NCBI GenBank assembly: GCA_018228665.1
Contig: CP073692.1
Span: 248,001 to 312,000, forward strand
Length of the DNA stretch: 64,000 bases
Origin: Faecalicatena sp. Marseille-Q4148
Lineage (GTDB): Bacteria > Bacillota > Clostridia > Lachnospirales > Lachnospiraceae
Reading direction: 5' to 3'
Of this stretch, positions 18,416 through 28,455 are shown piece after piece. The notes below the pieces were generated by a model. It was not told where the DNA came from. It made no database searches and saw only the letters and a list, made by a program, of their open reading frames with translations. Both the position numbers and the translations under genes were made by a program. Numbering within the stretch: the stretch's first letter is position 1; each line of letters starts with the position of its first letter.

Positions 18416-18787
18416 ATGATCACAATTGATTTTCAAAACCGAAAACCGATTTATGAACAGATTATTGATCGCTTTCAGGTATTGATCATGAAGGGAATAC
18501 TTGCCCCTGATTCACAGATGCCTTCCGTCCGTTCTCTTGCGGTAGAACTGTCCATCAATCCCAATACAATCCAGAAAGCGTATGCGGCACTGGAACAGCA
18601 GGGATTTATTTACTCGGTAAAAGGACGTGGAAATTATGTTGCAGATTGCAGCGGATTGAGAGAACAGAAGAAACAGGAATTATTTTGTAAATTCCGGCAG
18701 TATATCTCTTATGGAAGAGAAATTGGAATCTCAAAAGAAGAGTATCAAGAGGTGTTAGAGGAATGCTGGAAGGAGGGGATGAGATGA
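18416..18787 (+). CDS. GntR-family regulator, YtrA subfamily
   Basis: 123 aa: a winged helix from about residue 8 to 75 (PIYEQIIDRFQVLIMKGIL, PSVRSLAVELSINPNTIQKAY) and only a short ~40-residue tail, the layout of the YtrA subfamily. Its stop overlaps the start of the ABC ATPase gene (ATGA), so it is coupled to it. It probably represses its own operon through the palindrome at 18349-18369 and responds to envelope or peptide-antibiotic stress, as known for YtrA relatives. Confidence 0.9.
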   Translation: MITIDFQNRKPIYEQIIDRFQVLIMKGILAPDSQMPSVRSLAVELSINPNTIQKAYAALEQQGFIYSVKGRGNYVADCSGLREQKKQELFCKFRQYISYGREIGISKEEYQEVLEECWKEGMR

Positions 18788-19686
18788 TTAAGGTTAACGA
18801 TGTGAGTAAGAAATTTCATAAAATTCAAGCGCTTGACAGTGTAACGACAAGCATTCAGGAGGGACATATTTTTGGATTGCTTGGAAGCAATGGAGCTGGC
18901 AAAAGTACATTTTTGCGTATTTTAAGCGGTGTCTTGAAACCGGACAGTGGAACCGTCTTCATTGATGAAATGCCGGTATTTGAAAATCCGAAAGCAAAAT
19001 CGGAGATTTGTTTTCTGGCAGACACGGCTTACTTTCTTCCCAATGCAACTCCGGCGGTTATGCGGGACTATTATGCAGAACTGTATGAGAAGTTTGATAA
19101 AGAAGAATTTAATCATCTGGCAGAGAAATTTCATATTGATATGAAACGGCGGATCACAACATTGTCAAAGGGAATGAAGAAGCAGCTTTCCGTATTGCTT
19201 GGAACATGTACGAAGACGAAATATCTGTTTTGCGATGAGACATTTGACGGCTTAGACCCGGTGATGCGTCAGGCAGTTAAGAGTCTGTTTGCTTCAGAAG
19301 TTATGGAGAGAGATTTTACGCCGGTAATCGCATCCCATAATCTGAGAGAGCTTGAGGATATTTGCGACCATGTGGGACTTCTGCATCAGGGTGGAATTCT
19401 GTTTATGAAAGATCTGGAAGAAATGAAGTTTCATATTCACAAGGTGCAGTGTGTGCTGAATAACAGCCTGGATGAGGAAGAGGTACTGAAAGAGCTGGAT
19501 GTACTTCAGACAGAGAAGAGGGGATCTCTTCTGACGATTGTAGCACGGGGAACAAGTATGGAGATACTGGACTGTATCGAATCGAGAAAGCCGCTCTTTG
19601 CGGAAGTCCTGCCGCTTTCTCTTGAGGAGATATTTATTAGCGAGACGGAGGTTGCTGGATATGGAATCACAGATTTCTTATATTAA
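18784..19686 (+). CDS. ABC transporter ATPase, YtrB-like
   Basis: 300 aa with Walker A GSNGAGKST, signature variant LSKGMKKQ and Walker B-like YLFCDETFDGLD, ending in a C-terminal ~90-residue regulatory extension typical of ABC-2 export ATPases. It starts within the regulator stop codon and overlaps the permease gene by 26 nt. With the permease it makes one export or self-defence complex. The DET version of the Walker B end is usual for this subfamily. Confidence 0.88.
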   Translation: MIKVNDVSKKFHKIQALDSVTTSIQEGHIFGLLGSNGAGKSTFLRILSGVLKPDSGTVFIDEMPVFENPKAKSEICFLADTAYFLPNATPAVMRDYYAELYEKFDKEEFNHLAEKFHIDMKRRITTLSKGMKKQLSVLLGTCTKTKYLFCDETFDGLDPVMRQAVKSLFASEVMERDFTPVIASHNLRELEDICDHVGLLHQGGILFMKDLEEMKFHIHKVQCVLNNSLDEEEVLKELDVLQTEKRGSLLTIVARGTSMEILDCIESRKPLFAEVLPLSLEEIFISETEVAGYGITDFLY

Positions 19687-21670
19687 GATGATGAAACGAG
19701 ATGCCCGGACAAGAGGATGGGTTCCTCTTTTGACTGCTGTGCTTTTGATGATTGCGCTTCCGGTATCAGTGCTTATTCAGACAGAGAATAAAATTCAGTG
19801 GGCATCAGAGATTTTGCCCCCATTTACAGAAACAGACATGGCAATCTGGTTTCGGGAACTGGTCGGCGCCGGTAATGGGATGACAGGAGCTGTGACAGTA
19901 TTTTGTGCGCTGGTCATCGGAATGACGGGATTTTCTTATTTACATTCTGTGGAAAAAACAGATTTTTACTACGCACTTCCGGTAAAGCGAAGTCGTTTTA
20001 TGACTGTGCGCTACATTAGCGGGGCGTTGATGTTTATCATTCCATATATCGTTAATTACGGACTCGTCATTCTTGTTGGTGTGCGTCATAAGATTCAGAT
20101 AGCGAAGGCAGGATTGTGGTATGGACGTACAATGTTAGTGACAATGTTATTCTTTCTACTGTTTTACACGCTAACAGTGCTTGCGATGTTCTTGACCGGG
20201 AAACTTTTGGCAGGAGCTGTTCTGGCAGTTGGATTCTTTTCTTATGGAATGTTGGTATCTTTTGTTATTCAGCAGCTCTGTATTAAATATTTCGCTACAT
20301 TTTTACCGTTGGATGGAATTGGAGCGATTCTCTCACCAGTGAAAGCTTATATGCTGGAAGGGAAAGTGGCAGGCCGTGAAAACGTATTTGATGTTGCCTG
20401 GTATCTGGGAATTTTTGCAGTGATTGTTGGAATTTATGTTCTGCTGTTGATCTGTGCCAGATTCCGACCGGCGGAAGCAGCGGAACGAGTGATTGCATTT
20501 AGGAAAATGGAAGGAATCATCAAAATTGCAGTTGCGGTGCCGGGAGCGCTGGCTTGTGGTTTGATCGTTTTTATGAACGGTGCAGAGAATAATCAGTGGT
20601 TTGTGATCAGTTGTCTGATGGCAGCAGTCATCATCAGCTTTGCAGTCTCATTCAGTTATTATATGGATTCGGCAGAATTTTTTAAGCTTCGGCTGACAAC
20701 AGTGATTTCAGTGCTGCTTGTGGCAGGCTGTCTTGCTGTCTTTCACTATGATCTGCCGGGATATGACAGTTATCTCCCGAAAGAATCGCAGTTATCAGGA
20801 ATGGCTGTCAAGTTTGATGGCATACTGAAGTATTATGGAGGCGTAGGAGAGCATTATCGGGATGCAGAACAGCTTCAGTTAGATCATATGGAGACTGCCG
20901 TGACACCGGAAATGTATGAAGAGATTCGTCAGATTGTCTCTAAGCAGACAGAAAGAAAAATGACAGATCAATACGATAGTGAGATTTTTCGGATCAGTGT
21001 TATGTACCATTTGGAAAATGGGCGAAAGATTTACCGTACTTACTATGAAAAAGAAGAACGCCTGAGAGCATTTGCAAAGAAAATGCTGAATCAGGAAGAA
21101 TATGTCCAGAAACTCTGTGATCTGGATGACTTTCTGAAGTGCACGATGCAGGATGGAACGGTGCAGGATCTTCGTACGAATGAGATTCAGCTGCAGTTTG
21201 ATGAAAAAGAGCTTCATGAACTTTTTGCATTATATGCAGAAGAATTGCAAAATGCTAATTTTAGCCAGCTGATCCATGAACATATGGTAGGAGAACTTTC
21301 GGTTGCGTATTCCTCTGCTCCGGAAAAGGATGTTTTTACAACCGAGTATTTTACAATCTACGATAGCTTTGACAGTGTGATTGAATATTTAAAGAAAGCG
21401 GGATTTGAGCTGAACCAATCTTACCAGCCGGAGGAAATTCTGTCTATAACGGTAGAGACTTACGAAGAGGGAGAAGAAAATGTAAATCGCGAGATCATTA
21501 CAGATTCTGAACAGATTCATCGGCTTTTCCCATACTTGAATAAGTATGCATTTGGAACTATCTGGTATGACTCAGATGCATTTGTGGAGAACAAGATGCT
21601 ATCGGTTGTATGGAAAGACGGTAATACAAGTAATTATGAACTAAGGGCAGGAGGAGAGGATTTGCTATGA
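19661..21670 (+). CDS. ABC-2 type permease with large extracytoplasmic C-terminal domain
   Basis: 669 aa from ATG 19661. The first ~370 residues carry about nine hydrophobic segments, including FLLFYTLTVLAMFLTGKLLAGAV-type helices; the last ~290 residues are soluble and charged (from about DSYLPKESQ), resembling the DUF6449-type tail of YtrC-like permeases. It overlaps the ATPase gene at the 5' end and the sbcD gene at the 3' end (ATGA), so GntR-ABC-sbcDC may share mRNA. Confidence 0.82.
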   Translation: MESQISYIKMMKRDARTRGWVPLLTAVLLMIALPVSVLIQTENKIQWASEILPPFTETDMAIWFRELVGAGNGMTGAVTVFCALVIGMTGFSYLHSVEKTDFYYALPVKRSRFMTVRYISGALMFIIPYIVNYGLVILVGVRHKIQIAKAGLWYGRTMLVTMLFFLLFYTLTVLAMFLTGKLLAGAVLAVGFFSYGMLVSFVIQQLCIKYFATFLPLDGIGAILSPVKAYMLEGKVAGRENVFDVAWYLGIFAVIVGIYVLLLICARFRPAEAAERVIAFRKMEGIIKIAVAVPGALACGLIVFMNGAENNQWFVISCLMAAVIISFAVSFSYYMDSAEFFKLRLTTVISVLLVAGCLAVFHYDLPGYDSYLPKESQLSGMAVKFDGILKYYGGVGEHYRDAEQLQLDHMETAVTPEMYEEIRQIVSKQTERKMTDQYDSEIFRISVMYHLENGRKIYRTYYEKEERLRAFAKKMLNQEEYVQKLCDLDDFLKCTMQDGTVQDLRTNEIQLQFDEKELHELFALYAEELQNANFSQLIHEHMVGELSVAYSSAPEKDVFTTEYFTIYDSFDSVIEYLKKAGFELNQSYQPEEILSITVETYEEGEENVNREIITDSEQIHRLFPYLNKYAFGTIWYDSDAFVENKMLSVVWKDGNTSNYELRAGGEDLL

Positions 21671-22827
21671 GATTTTTTCATTTATCCGATCTGCACATAG
21701 GAAAGCAGCTTCATTTTTATAACCTAAAAGAAGATCAGGAAGTGATTTTGGCAGAGGTTGTCTCATATGCGAGACAGCTTCGGCCGGATGCAATTGTCAT
21801 TGCCGGAGATATTTATGATAAAACAGTCCCGTCCGCAGAGGCGGTGACTGTTTTTGACCATTTTTTGACGGAACTTTCGAAACTATCCATTCCCGTGCTT
21901 GCAATTAGCGGCAACCATGATTCTGCCAGACGACTGGAATTTGCGGGGGAGATTTTGCGAAACAATCAGATTTATCTTGTTGGAACGCCTCCGCAGTCAG
22001 AAGAGGAATGGATTGTAAAAGTTCCATTTCGGGATTGCTATGGGGAAGTCTGTTTTTATCTTCTGCCATTTCTGAAACCGGGATATGTAAAAGGAGTTTT
22101 TCAAGGGGAAATACCGGAGAGTTATGATGCGGCGGTCAGAAAGCTTCTGGAGCGGGAAACGCTTTCTAATGAGGCCAGGAATGTGCTTGTAGCACATCAG
22201 TTTTTTACAGGGAGTTCGGAAGAACAGCCGGAAACTTGTGACTCAGAGACATTTTCCATCGGAGGAATTGACAATGTCTGTGCAGATGCAGTGAAAGCCT
22301 TTGATTATGCAGCGCTTGGTCATCTACATGGGGCGCAGCGGGTAGGAGAAGAGAAAATACGGTATTGCGGCACGCTGCTGAAATATTCTGTCAGTGAGGA
22401 AAAGCAGAAGAAAGGGCTTTTGATGGTAGAACTGAAAGAAAAAGGAAGCTTGCCGGAGCTGACAGTACTTCCGCTTCATCCGCTTAGAGATGTGCGCCGG
22501 TTAAAAGGAACATTGGTAAAACTTCTGGAAGAAGCACAGGGAAAGGTGCAGGAAGACTACGTCAGTGTGACATTGACAGATGAGACAGAACCATATCGGC
22601 CGAAAGAGCGGCTGAGTGTTTATTATCCGCATCTGCTGGAAATCCGAATAGAGAACAGCAGGACGAAGCGGACGCTGGAATCCTTTGAAGAAGAATTGAA
22701 AATGGCAGGACCGTTTGAAATTTTCCAGGGATTTTATGAAGAGCTGCACGGAAGAACATTGAATGAGAAACAAAAACAGATTATGGAAGAGATTTTTGAA
22801 CAGGCGAAAGGAGACGAAAGGTCATGA
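21667..22827 (+). CDS. sbcD: Exonuclease SbcD (Mre11-like nuclease subunit)
   Basis: 386 aa. Metallophosphoesterase motifs in order: SDLHIGK (residue 7 on), IAGDIYDKTVPS, SGNHDSARR, VAHQFF and ALGHLHG, which bind two Mn ions. The C-terminal capping domain follows from about residue 270. With SbcC it removes DNA hairpins and blocked double-strand ends. The start overlaps the permease stop; its stop overlaps the sbcC start (ATGA). Confidence 0.95.
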   Translation: MRFFHLSDLHIGKQLHFYNLKEDQEVILAEVVSYARQLRPDAIVIAGDIYDKTVPSAEAVTVFDHFLTELSKLSIPVLAISGNHDSARRLEFAGEILRNNQIYLVGTPPQSEEEWIVKVPFRDCYGEVCFYLLPFLKPGYVKGVFQGEIPESYDAAVRKLLERETLSNEARNVLVAHQFFTGSSEEQPETCDSETFSIGGIDNVCADAVKAFDYAALGHLHGAQRVGEEKIRYCGTLLKYSVSEEKQKKGLLMVELKEKGSLPELTVLPLHPLRDVRRLKGTLVKLLEEAQGKVQEDYVSVTLTDETEPYRPKERLSVYYPHLLEIRIENSRTKRTLESFEEELKMAGPFEIFQGFYEELHGRTLNEKQKQIMEEIFEQAKGDERS

Positions 22828-25718
22828 AACCGCTGAAATTGATTCTGTCGGCGTTCGGCTCTTATGCAGGGCGGGAAGAAATTGATTTTACGAAAGTATC
22901 TCATGGAATTTTTCTGATCACAGGGGATACCGGCGCAGGAAAAACGACTGTGTTTGATGCGATTACCTATGCGCTCTATGGGGAAACAAGCGGACGGAAG
23001 CGTCAGGGATCTATGATGAGGAGTCTGTATGCGGAAGATACGGCGGAGACTTTTGTAGAATATCATTTTCTCTATCAGGGGCAGAAATATCAGATTCGAA
23101 GGAATCCGGAGTATTGGCGGGCGAGTAAGCGAAGAGCTGCAGACGGAAGTCAGAAACTCGTAAAAGAGGCAGCGAGCGCTGAGTTGATGCTTCCGGATGG
23201 ACAGATATTTCCCGGCAAAAAGCGGGAGACAGATGAGAAGATTCAGGAACTCATTAGCCTGGATGTCAATCAGTTTACGCAGATTGCCATGATTGCGCAG
23301 GGAGATTTTCTTCGTCTGCTGTACGCAGAGTCCAAAGAGCGCAAGGCGATTTTCTCTAAAATATTTCGTACGAATCTTTATCATCAGGTACAGGAAGAAT
23401 TAAAACGGAAAACGAAGCAGCTTGGGGATTCACTGATGGAAGTGGAACATGCATGTATCCGGGAAGTGGAACGGATTGACAGTGAGGATGCGGACTGGGT
23501 ACAGTTGTGCCGGCAAAAAATCTATGATCCGGGAATGGTTAGACCGCTGTTAAAGAAAATTGTGAAAGAGGGAAGAGAAGCAGAGCAAATGCTTGCAAAG
23601 GAGCGGGCAAAATTAGAGTCTGATCTAATGGAAAAGAGCGGAGTGTTAAAACAGGCAGAAGCAGATAATATGCTGTGCCGGAAATTATCAGAAGCGTTAG
23701 AGGCGTACAAAAAGCTGCAGCAGCGGCAGGATGAATGTGAATCTCGGAAAAAAGCGTGGAATCGGGGACAGATTCTGGAAAAGATTCAGGGAAAGGCTGA
23801 AATAAAACAAAGCTGTGACCGGGAAGTATTCCGGATGAAAGCACATTTGAAAACGATGGAAGAAGAAATCGTTATCCTTCAGAATGAGCTGCAGGAACAG
23901 AGGCAAACGGCGAAGATGTGGAGTGAGCGTCTGGAAAAGGAACAGCCGGAGCTTCTGAAAAGAATCAGCGAACTGGAGCATACAGAAAAAGAATTCCAGT
24001 ATTTGCAAAAGGAAATAAGGCAAAATGGCAGCAGAAGCGTCCTGAGCGATCTTGAGCTGCAGCAGGAAATTCCGGATTATTATCATCTGCTCAGAAAAGC
24101 AGAGGAAGAGGCAAAACATTGCCAGGAAGTGAGAGAGGATCTGGAAGCTTTTGCCGCGGAATTGAAAACATTGAAAAAACTTCAAGAACAGGAAGCAGAG
24201 GCACAGAAGGTTTTGGAAGAGAAGAGCTGGTGCTACCGGAGAATTTCAAGCGTATATGATTCCGTTTTTACTGATTTTATAGCAGAACAGGCAGGTATTC
24301 TTGCAAGTAAGCTTAAGGAAGGAGAGCCGTGTCCGGTCTGTGGCTCCAAAGAACATCCTTCCAAATGCAGGCTGTCTGCACAGGCTCCGACACAATTAGA
24401 GGTAGAACAGGCGAAAAAGCAGAGAGAAGCTGCCGAGCATGAAGTATCTGATGCAACAGATCGGTATCTGCAGGTCAAATCCCGGACAGAAGGAAAGAAG
24501 CAGGAGGCTCTGGAGCGGGGAAATAAACTGATGGATGGTCAGTTCTCACTGGAGAATCATGCATATCAAACAGAATTGAATGCCGGGTGGAAGCAGGCAA
24601 AAGAACGGGAGCAGGAACAAAAGCAGCAGATGCGTTTCTTATTCGATGAATTGCAGGAGAAGAAAGAAGTATTTCAGAATCAGCTTCAAGGGCTTCAGAA
24701 AGAGGAAGCGCGCTGGAAAGAAGCGATGCAGAAAACAGAGAAGACGCTTCGGGAGAGGGAAGGCGCTTTTGGACAGGGGAAAAAAGCGCTTGAGCGATAT
24801 GAACATCTGGCAGGAGAGGCGAGAGCGGAGTATGAACAGCTTCTGGAAACGTATCAGATAACAGAAGCCATATATGAAGAAGAGGCGCCGCATCTGATTC
24901 CTAAGATTCGGGAAAATGAAGCATGGGTGCGTCGGTTTGAAAAAGAGCAGGCAGAGAGAAAAGGAATGTTAACTTCGCTTCAGGAGCAGGCTTCCGGAAA
25001 ACAAATCACAGATACAGAAGCAATGCAAGCAGAACTTCGACAGCTTCAGGAACAGAGAAAAATACAGGAACGCATTTACCAAAAGAAGTGCAGTCAAAAT
25101 CATCAGAATGAGCAGGCGTTTGAGCAGTTGGAACGATACTGGAAAGAAATCGGCAGCCGGAAAGAAGAATATGAACTATTGCAGGATTTGAATAAAACGG
25201 CGAATGGTACCCTGAGTGGAAGTGTCAAACTGGACTTTGAAACGTATGTGCAGCGTCAGTATTTTAAACAGGTCATCTATGCTGCCAATAAGCGTCTTGT
25301 GAGGATGAATTTTGAACAGTTTTATCTGGAGTGCCGGGAAATTTCCAATCTGGGCAATCAAGGGCAGTCAGGGCTTGATCTGGATGTAAAGAGCTTCCTG
25401 AATGATTCGGTTCGGGATGTCAAGACGCTTTCCGGCGGAGAATCTTTTTTGGCAGCGTTAGCTATGGCGCTTGGTCTGGCAGATATCATTCAGAATACTG
25501 CCGGAGCAATACGGCTGGATACCATGTTTATTGATGAGGGATTTGGTTCTCTCGATGATGAATCCCGCAATCAGGCAATTCAGATATTAAATGAGCTGGC
25601 AGGAGATGAGAGGCTTGTAGGAATTATTTCTCATGTCAATGAATTGAAGGAGCAGATTGATCGCAAACTTTTTATAGAAAAAGGAGAAAATGGAAGCAGG
25701 GCGCACTGGGAACTGTAG
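22824..25718 (+). CDS. sbcC: Exonuclease SbcC (Rad50-like ATPase subunit)
   Basis: 964 aa. Walker A GDTGAGKTTVFDA near residues 33-45, two long coiled-coil arms rich in Glu, Lys and Gln, and a zinc hook CPVC at residues 503-506 between them. The C-terminal lobe has the signature LSGGESFLAALAMALG, Walker B MFIDEGFGSLD and a switch His. Size and order are complete for the Rad50 family. Pairs with SbcD. Confidence 0.95.
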   Translation: MKPLKLILSAFGSYAGREEIDFTKVSHGIFLITGDTGAGKTTVFDAITYALYGETSGRKRQGSMMRSLYAEDTAETFVEYHFLYQGQKYQIRRNPEYWRASKRRAADGSQKLVKEAASAELMLPDGQIFPGKKRETDEKIQELISLDVNQFTQIAMIAQGDFLRLLYAESKERKAIFSKIFRTNLYHQVQEELKRKTKQLGDSLMEVEHACIREVERIDSEDADWVQLCRQKIYDPGMVRPLLKKIVKEGREAEQMLAKERAKLESDLMEKSGVLKQAEADNMLCRKLSEALEAYKKLQQRQDECESRKKAWNRGQILEKIQGKAEIKQSCDREVFRMKAHLKTMEEEIVILQNELQEQRQTAKMWSERLEKEQPELLKRISELEHTEKEFQYLQKEIRQNGSRSVLSDLELQQEIPDYYHLLRKAEEEAKHCQEVREDLEAFAAELKTLKKLQEQEAEAQKVLEEKSWCYRRISSVYDSVFTDFIAEQAGILASKLKEGEPCPVCGSKEHPSKCRLSAQAPTQLEVEQAKKQREAAEHEVSDATDRYLQVKSRTEGKKQEALERGNKLMDGQFSLENHAYQTELNAGWKQAKEREQEQKQQMRFLFDELQEKKEVFQNQLQGLQKEEARWKEAMQKTEKTLREREGAFGQGKKALERYEHLAGEARAEYEQLLETYQITEAIYEEEAPHLIPKIRENEAWVRRFEKEQAERKGMLTSLQEQASGKQITDTEAMQAELRQLQEQRKIQERIYQKKCSQNHQNEQAFEQLERYWKEIGSRKEEYELLQDLNKTANGTLSGSVKLDFETYVQRQYFKQVIYAANKRLVRMNFEQFYLECREISNLGNQGQSGLDLDVKSFLNDSVRDVKTLSGGESFLAALAMALGLADIIQNTAGAIRLDTMFIDEGFGSLDDESRNQAIQILNELAGDERLVGIISHVNELKEQIDRKLFIEKGENGSRAHWEL

Positions 25719-25740
25719 AAATCTTGATAGATTCTAAAAG

Positions 25741-25788
25741 AATCCCCCATTTGAAATGGAGTATGGAATCCATATCAGATGGGGGTTC
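25741..25788. terminator. Convergent terminator between sbcC and argG
   Basis: TCCCCCAT near 25743-25750 pairs with ATGGGGGT near 25779-25787, with an inner ATGGA/TCCAT stem. Flanking T and A tracts (TTCTATATTTT on plus; CTTTTAGAATC on minus) allow it to stop both transcripts. Confidence 0.7.
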
Positions 25789-25811
25789 TATATTTTGTAA
25801 GATGAAAGAAA

Positions 25812-27023
25812 CTACTGATTCAGCTGCATCATAGCTCTGACTTTCAATGGAAGTCCAAAAAGGTTAATAAAGCCTTCTGCATCATGGTGATCATAGAGCT
25901 CTCCGGTTGTAAAGCTTGCAAGAGATTCGCTGTACAGTGAGTATGGAGAAGTTGTTCCGGCTTTGATGATATTGCCTTTGTATAATTTGAATTTTACTTC
26001 TCCTGTTACATATTCCTGAGTTGTCGTGACGAAAGCCTGAATTGCTTCGCGAAGTGGTGTAAACCATTTTCCTTCATAAACAACCTGTGCCAGTTTATTG
26101 CCCATTTCTTTTTTTACTTCGTAAGTTGCACGGTCTAATACAAGTTCTTCCAATTGCTGATGTGCCTCCATAAGAATGGTTCCGCCAGGAGTCTCGTAAA
26201 CACCGCGGGATTTCATGCCAACAACACGGTTTTCCACAATGTCTACAATACCGATGCCGTGTTTTCCGCCAAGTTCGTTTAATTTGCGTATAATATCAGA
26301 TACTTTCATTTCTACGCCGTTGATGCTTTTTGGAACACCTTTTTCAAATGTCATTGTCACATATTCCGGTTCATCAGGTGCTTTCTCCGGAGTGACGCCG
26401 AGAACGAGCAAGTGATCATAGTTTGGTTCTGCGGCAGGATCTTCCAGTTCCAGTCCTTCATGGCTGATATGCCATAAGTTACGGTCACGGCTATAGCTTT
26501 GTGTCGCATCAAATGGAAGATCGATGCCATGTTCCTGGCAATAAGCGATTTCTTCTTCACGGGACTGCATTGTCCATAGATCGGTCATACGCCATGGGGC
26601 GATAATCTTTAGTTCCGGTGCAAGGGCTTTGATGCCAAGTTCAAAACGGATCTGGTCATTCCCTTTTCCGGTAGCACCGTGGCAAATAGCAGTAGCTCCT
26701 TCTTTTTTAGCAATTTCTACAAGCTTGGCAGCGATGCCCGGACGTGCCATAGAAGTTCCGAGTAAGTATTTATTTTCATAAACAGCGCCAGCCTGCACAC
26801 ACGGTACAATATAATTGTCACAAAAATCATCGGTAATATCTTCAATATATAATTTAGATGCGCCGGAGAGCTTTGCGCGTTCTTCCAGTCCATCCAGTTC
26901 TTCGCCCTGTCCGCAGTCAATGCAGCAGCAAATAACTTCATAGTCAAAATTTTCCTTTAACCATGGAATGATGGCGGTTGTATCTAATCCGCCGGAATAT
27001 GCCAGTACAACTTTTTCTTTCAT
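25812..27023 (-). CDS. argG: Argininosuccinate synthase
   Basis: 403 aa, the usual length. Begins [16 protein letters not shown] (PP-loop for ATP), then [32 protein letters not shown] and [14 protein letters not shown], all argininosuccinate synthase landmarks. It joins citrulline and aspartate, using ATP, in arginine synthesis. Single-gene unit, as argH is not adjacent. Ribosome binding site GGAGGATATAG. Likely under ArgR control through the sites at 27082-27171. Confidence 0.97.
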   Translation of the reverse strand: MKEKVVLAYSGGLDTTAIIPWLKENFDYEVICCCIDCGQGEELDGLEERAKLSGASKLYIEDITDDFCDNYIVPCVQAGAVYENKYLLGTSMARPGIAAKLVEIAKKEGATAICHGATGKGNDQIRFELGIKALAPELKIIAPWRMTDLWTMQSREEEIAYCQEHGIDLPFDATQSYSRDRNLWHISHEGLELEDPAAEPNYDHLLVLGVTPEKAPDEPEYVTMTFEKGVPKSINGVEMKVSDIIRKLNELGGKHGIGIVDIVENRVVGMKSRGVYETPGGTILMEAHQQLEELVLDRATYEVKKEMGNKLAQVVYEGKWFTPLREAIQAFVTTTQEYVTGEVKFKLYKGNIIKAGTTSPYSLYSESLASFTTGELYDHHDAEGFINLFGLPLKVRAMMQLNQ

Positions 27024-27081
27024 AATCTATATCCTCCTACAAAATGTAATCTTTTTAAAAGATGAATATAATATACAACTT

Positions 27082-27171
27082 AATTCATAAATATGCAATA
27101 TATTTTTGAAAAAAATAATAAAAACTTATAAATAATCAAAAATACACAATAATTATGAATAAAAATTAGTT
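27082..27171 (-). promoter_or_regulatory. Two ARG-box-like sites upstream of argG
   Basis: TATGAATAAAAATTAGTT (27154-27171) is close to the Gram-positive ARG box CATGAATAAAAATTCAAG, and AATTCATAAATATGCAAT (27082-27099) is a second, weaker match in the other orientation. They sit 59 to 148 bp upstream of the argG start codon in a very AT-rich region. ArgR binding is inferred; AT richness raises the chance of false matches. Confidence 0.6.
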
Positions 27172-27262
27172 CGAAAGGATTTGCGGATAATATTAAGGGA
27201 AGCAAATGCGATAAACAGGAGAAAGATTGGTTATACTTTAAAAAAAGGAGGATGAGCAGTAT

Positions 27263-27694
27263 ATGGCAGGATGGATTATCGCATTGATTTCAGGAGCGTT
27301 GATGAGTGTACAGGGAGTATTTAATACAGAAGTGACAAAAACGGCAGGGATGTGGGTAAGTAATGGATGGGTACAGTTTAGCGCATTTCTTACTTGTGTG
27401 GCAGTATGGCTCTTTACCGGAAGAGACAGTATTGCAGCGCTTACAAAGGTACAGCCTCGTTTTATGTTGGTTGGAGGTGTAATCGGAGCCGGAATTACCT
27501 GGACGGTTATTGCAAGTATGAAACAGCTTGGTCCGGCAAGGGCCGTGCTTCTAATAGTTGTGTCGCAGATTTTGGCAGCGCATCTCATAGAGCTTTTTGG
27601 GCTGTTTGGAGTAGAGCAGGCACAATTTGAATGGCGTAAGGCAATAGGAATGGCGCTGGCAATTGCAGGGGTTATGATTTTCCAATGGAAATAG
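27263..27694 (+). CDS. DMT-superfamily membrane protein, YdcZ (DUF606) family
   Basis: 143 aa with four to five transmembrane segments; half the size of a typical EamA transporter, as in the YdcZ/DUF606 family, whose members form pairs or dimers. Helix one has GALMSVQGVFNTEVTK, helix three VGGVIGAGITWTVIAS. Strong AAAAAAAGGAGG upstream. No partner half-gene is adjacent, so it probably forms homodimers. The substrate is unknown. Confidence 0.82.
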   Translation: MAGWIIALISGALMSVQGVFNTEVTKTAGMWVSNGWVQFSAFLTCVAVWLFTGRDSIAALTKVQPRFMLVGGVIGAGITWTVIASMKQLGPARAVLLIVVSQILAAHLIELFGLFGVEQAQFEWRKAIGMALAIAGVMIFQWK

Positions 27695-27704
27695 TGAAGT
27701 TGCC

Positions 27705-27733
27705 GTTGAGCTTTTGTAATAGAGTTGTTATAA
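27705..27733 (+). promoter_or_regulatory. Sigma-A promoter of comEA
   Basis: -35 TTGAGC (27705-27710), 17-bp spacer, -10 TATAAT (27728-27733), 43 bp ahead of the start at 27776. Confidence 0.7.
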
Positions 27734-27775
27734 TAAAATGTACAGCATCTAAGGGGCATCTGGACGTTCGGGAGA

Positions 27776-28435
27776 ATGAAAGGAAAAAAGATGCAGAAAC
27801 AAATGATAAGAATCAGCAGTTTGATAGTTCTGGCGCTTTGTCTGCTGGCAGGCACTGGGTGCGGCAGTGAGAAAGAAGGAATGGAGCCGTTTTTGATTGA
27901 GGAGGAAGCTCAGGAGCAGGAGAGAGTCTCTTCTGAAGAAGAGGAAAATAAAGATACACAAATACATGCGGAAGAAGCAAAAGCTCCGCTGACCGTGTTT
28001 GTTCATGTGTGCGGGGCTGTGAATCATCCGGGAGTCTATGAACTTTCGGAAGGAAGCCGTATCTTTGATGCGGTGGAAGCTGCCGGAGGAATGACAGCGT
28101 CTGCAGCAGTTGCGTATCTGAATCAGGCGGCTCTTGTAACAGATGGGCAGCAGCTGTATGTGCCGACAAAAGAGGAAGCGGATACAGGGAACGCGATGTC
28201 GCCTGCTGCACAGAGTGAGGGATCCGGACAGGCAGAAGATGGAAAAGTGGATTTGAACCACGCTTCGAAAGATGAGCTTATGACACTTCCCGGAATCGGA
28301 GATGCAAAAGCAGAAAGCATTATCCGTTACCGCGAGGAACAGGGAGGTTTTCAGTCTATCGAAGAACTGATGAAGATTGAGGGGATTAAAGAAGGTGTAT
28401 TCCAAAAGATAAAGGACGATATTACAGTCACATAA
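27776..28435 (+). CDS. comEA: ComEA-type DNA-binding protein with lipoprotein signal
   Basis: 219 aa. The signal sequence ends LLAGTGC (lipobox Cys at 29), so it is a lipoprotein, whereas ComEA usually has an ordinary membrane anchor. Residues about 80-145 form an SLBB domain (VFVHVCGAVNHPGVYEL); residues about 155-219 form a double helix-hairpin-helix with VDLNHASKDELMTLPGIGDAKAESII. It likely binds DNA for uptake or a related surface role. ATG 27791 is an alternative start. A two-component pair follows. Confidence 0.88.
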   Translation: MKGKKMQKQMIRISSLIVLALCLLAGTGCGSEKEGMEPFLIEEEAQEQERVSSEEEENKDTQIHAEEAKAPLTVFVHVCGAVNHPGVYELSEGSRIFDAVEAAGGMTASAAVAYLNQAALVTDGQQLYVPTKEEADTGNAMSPAAQSEGSGQAEDGKVDLNHASKDELMTLPGIGDAKAESIIRYREEQGGFQSIEELMKIEGIKEGVFQKIKDDITVT

Positions 28436-28455
28436 TAAGATAAAGGAGACGCATT

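Noticed and set aside
27749..28405. 218-codon minus-strand frame
   Set aside because: Antisense of comEA, which has lipobox, SLBB and helix-hairpin-helix features.
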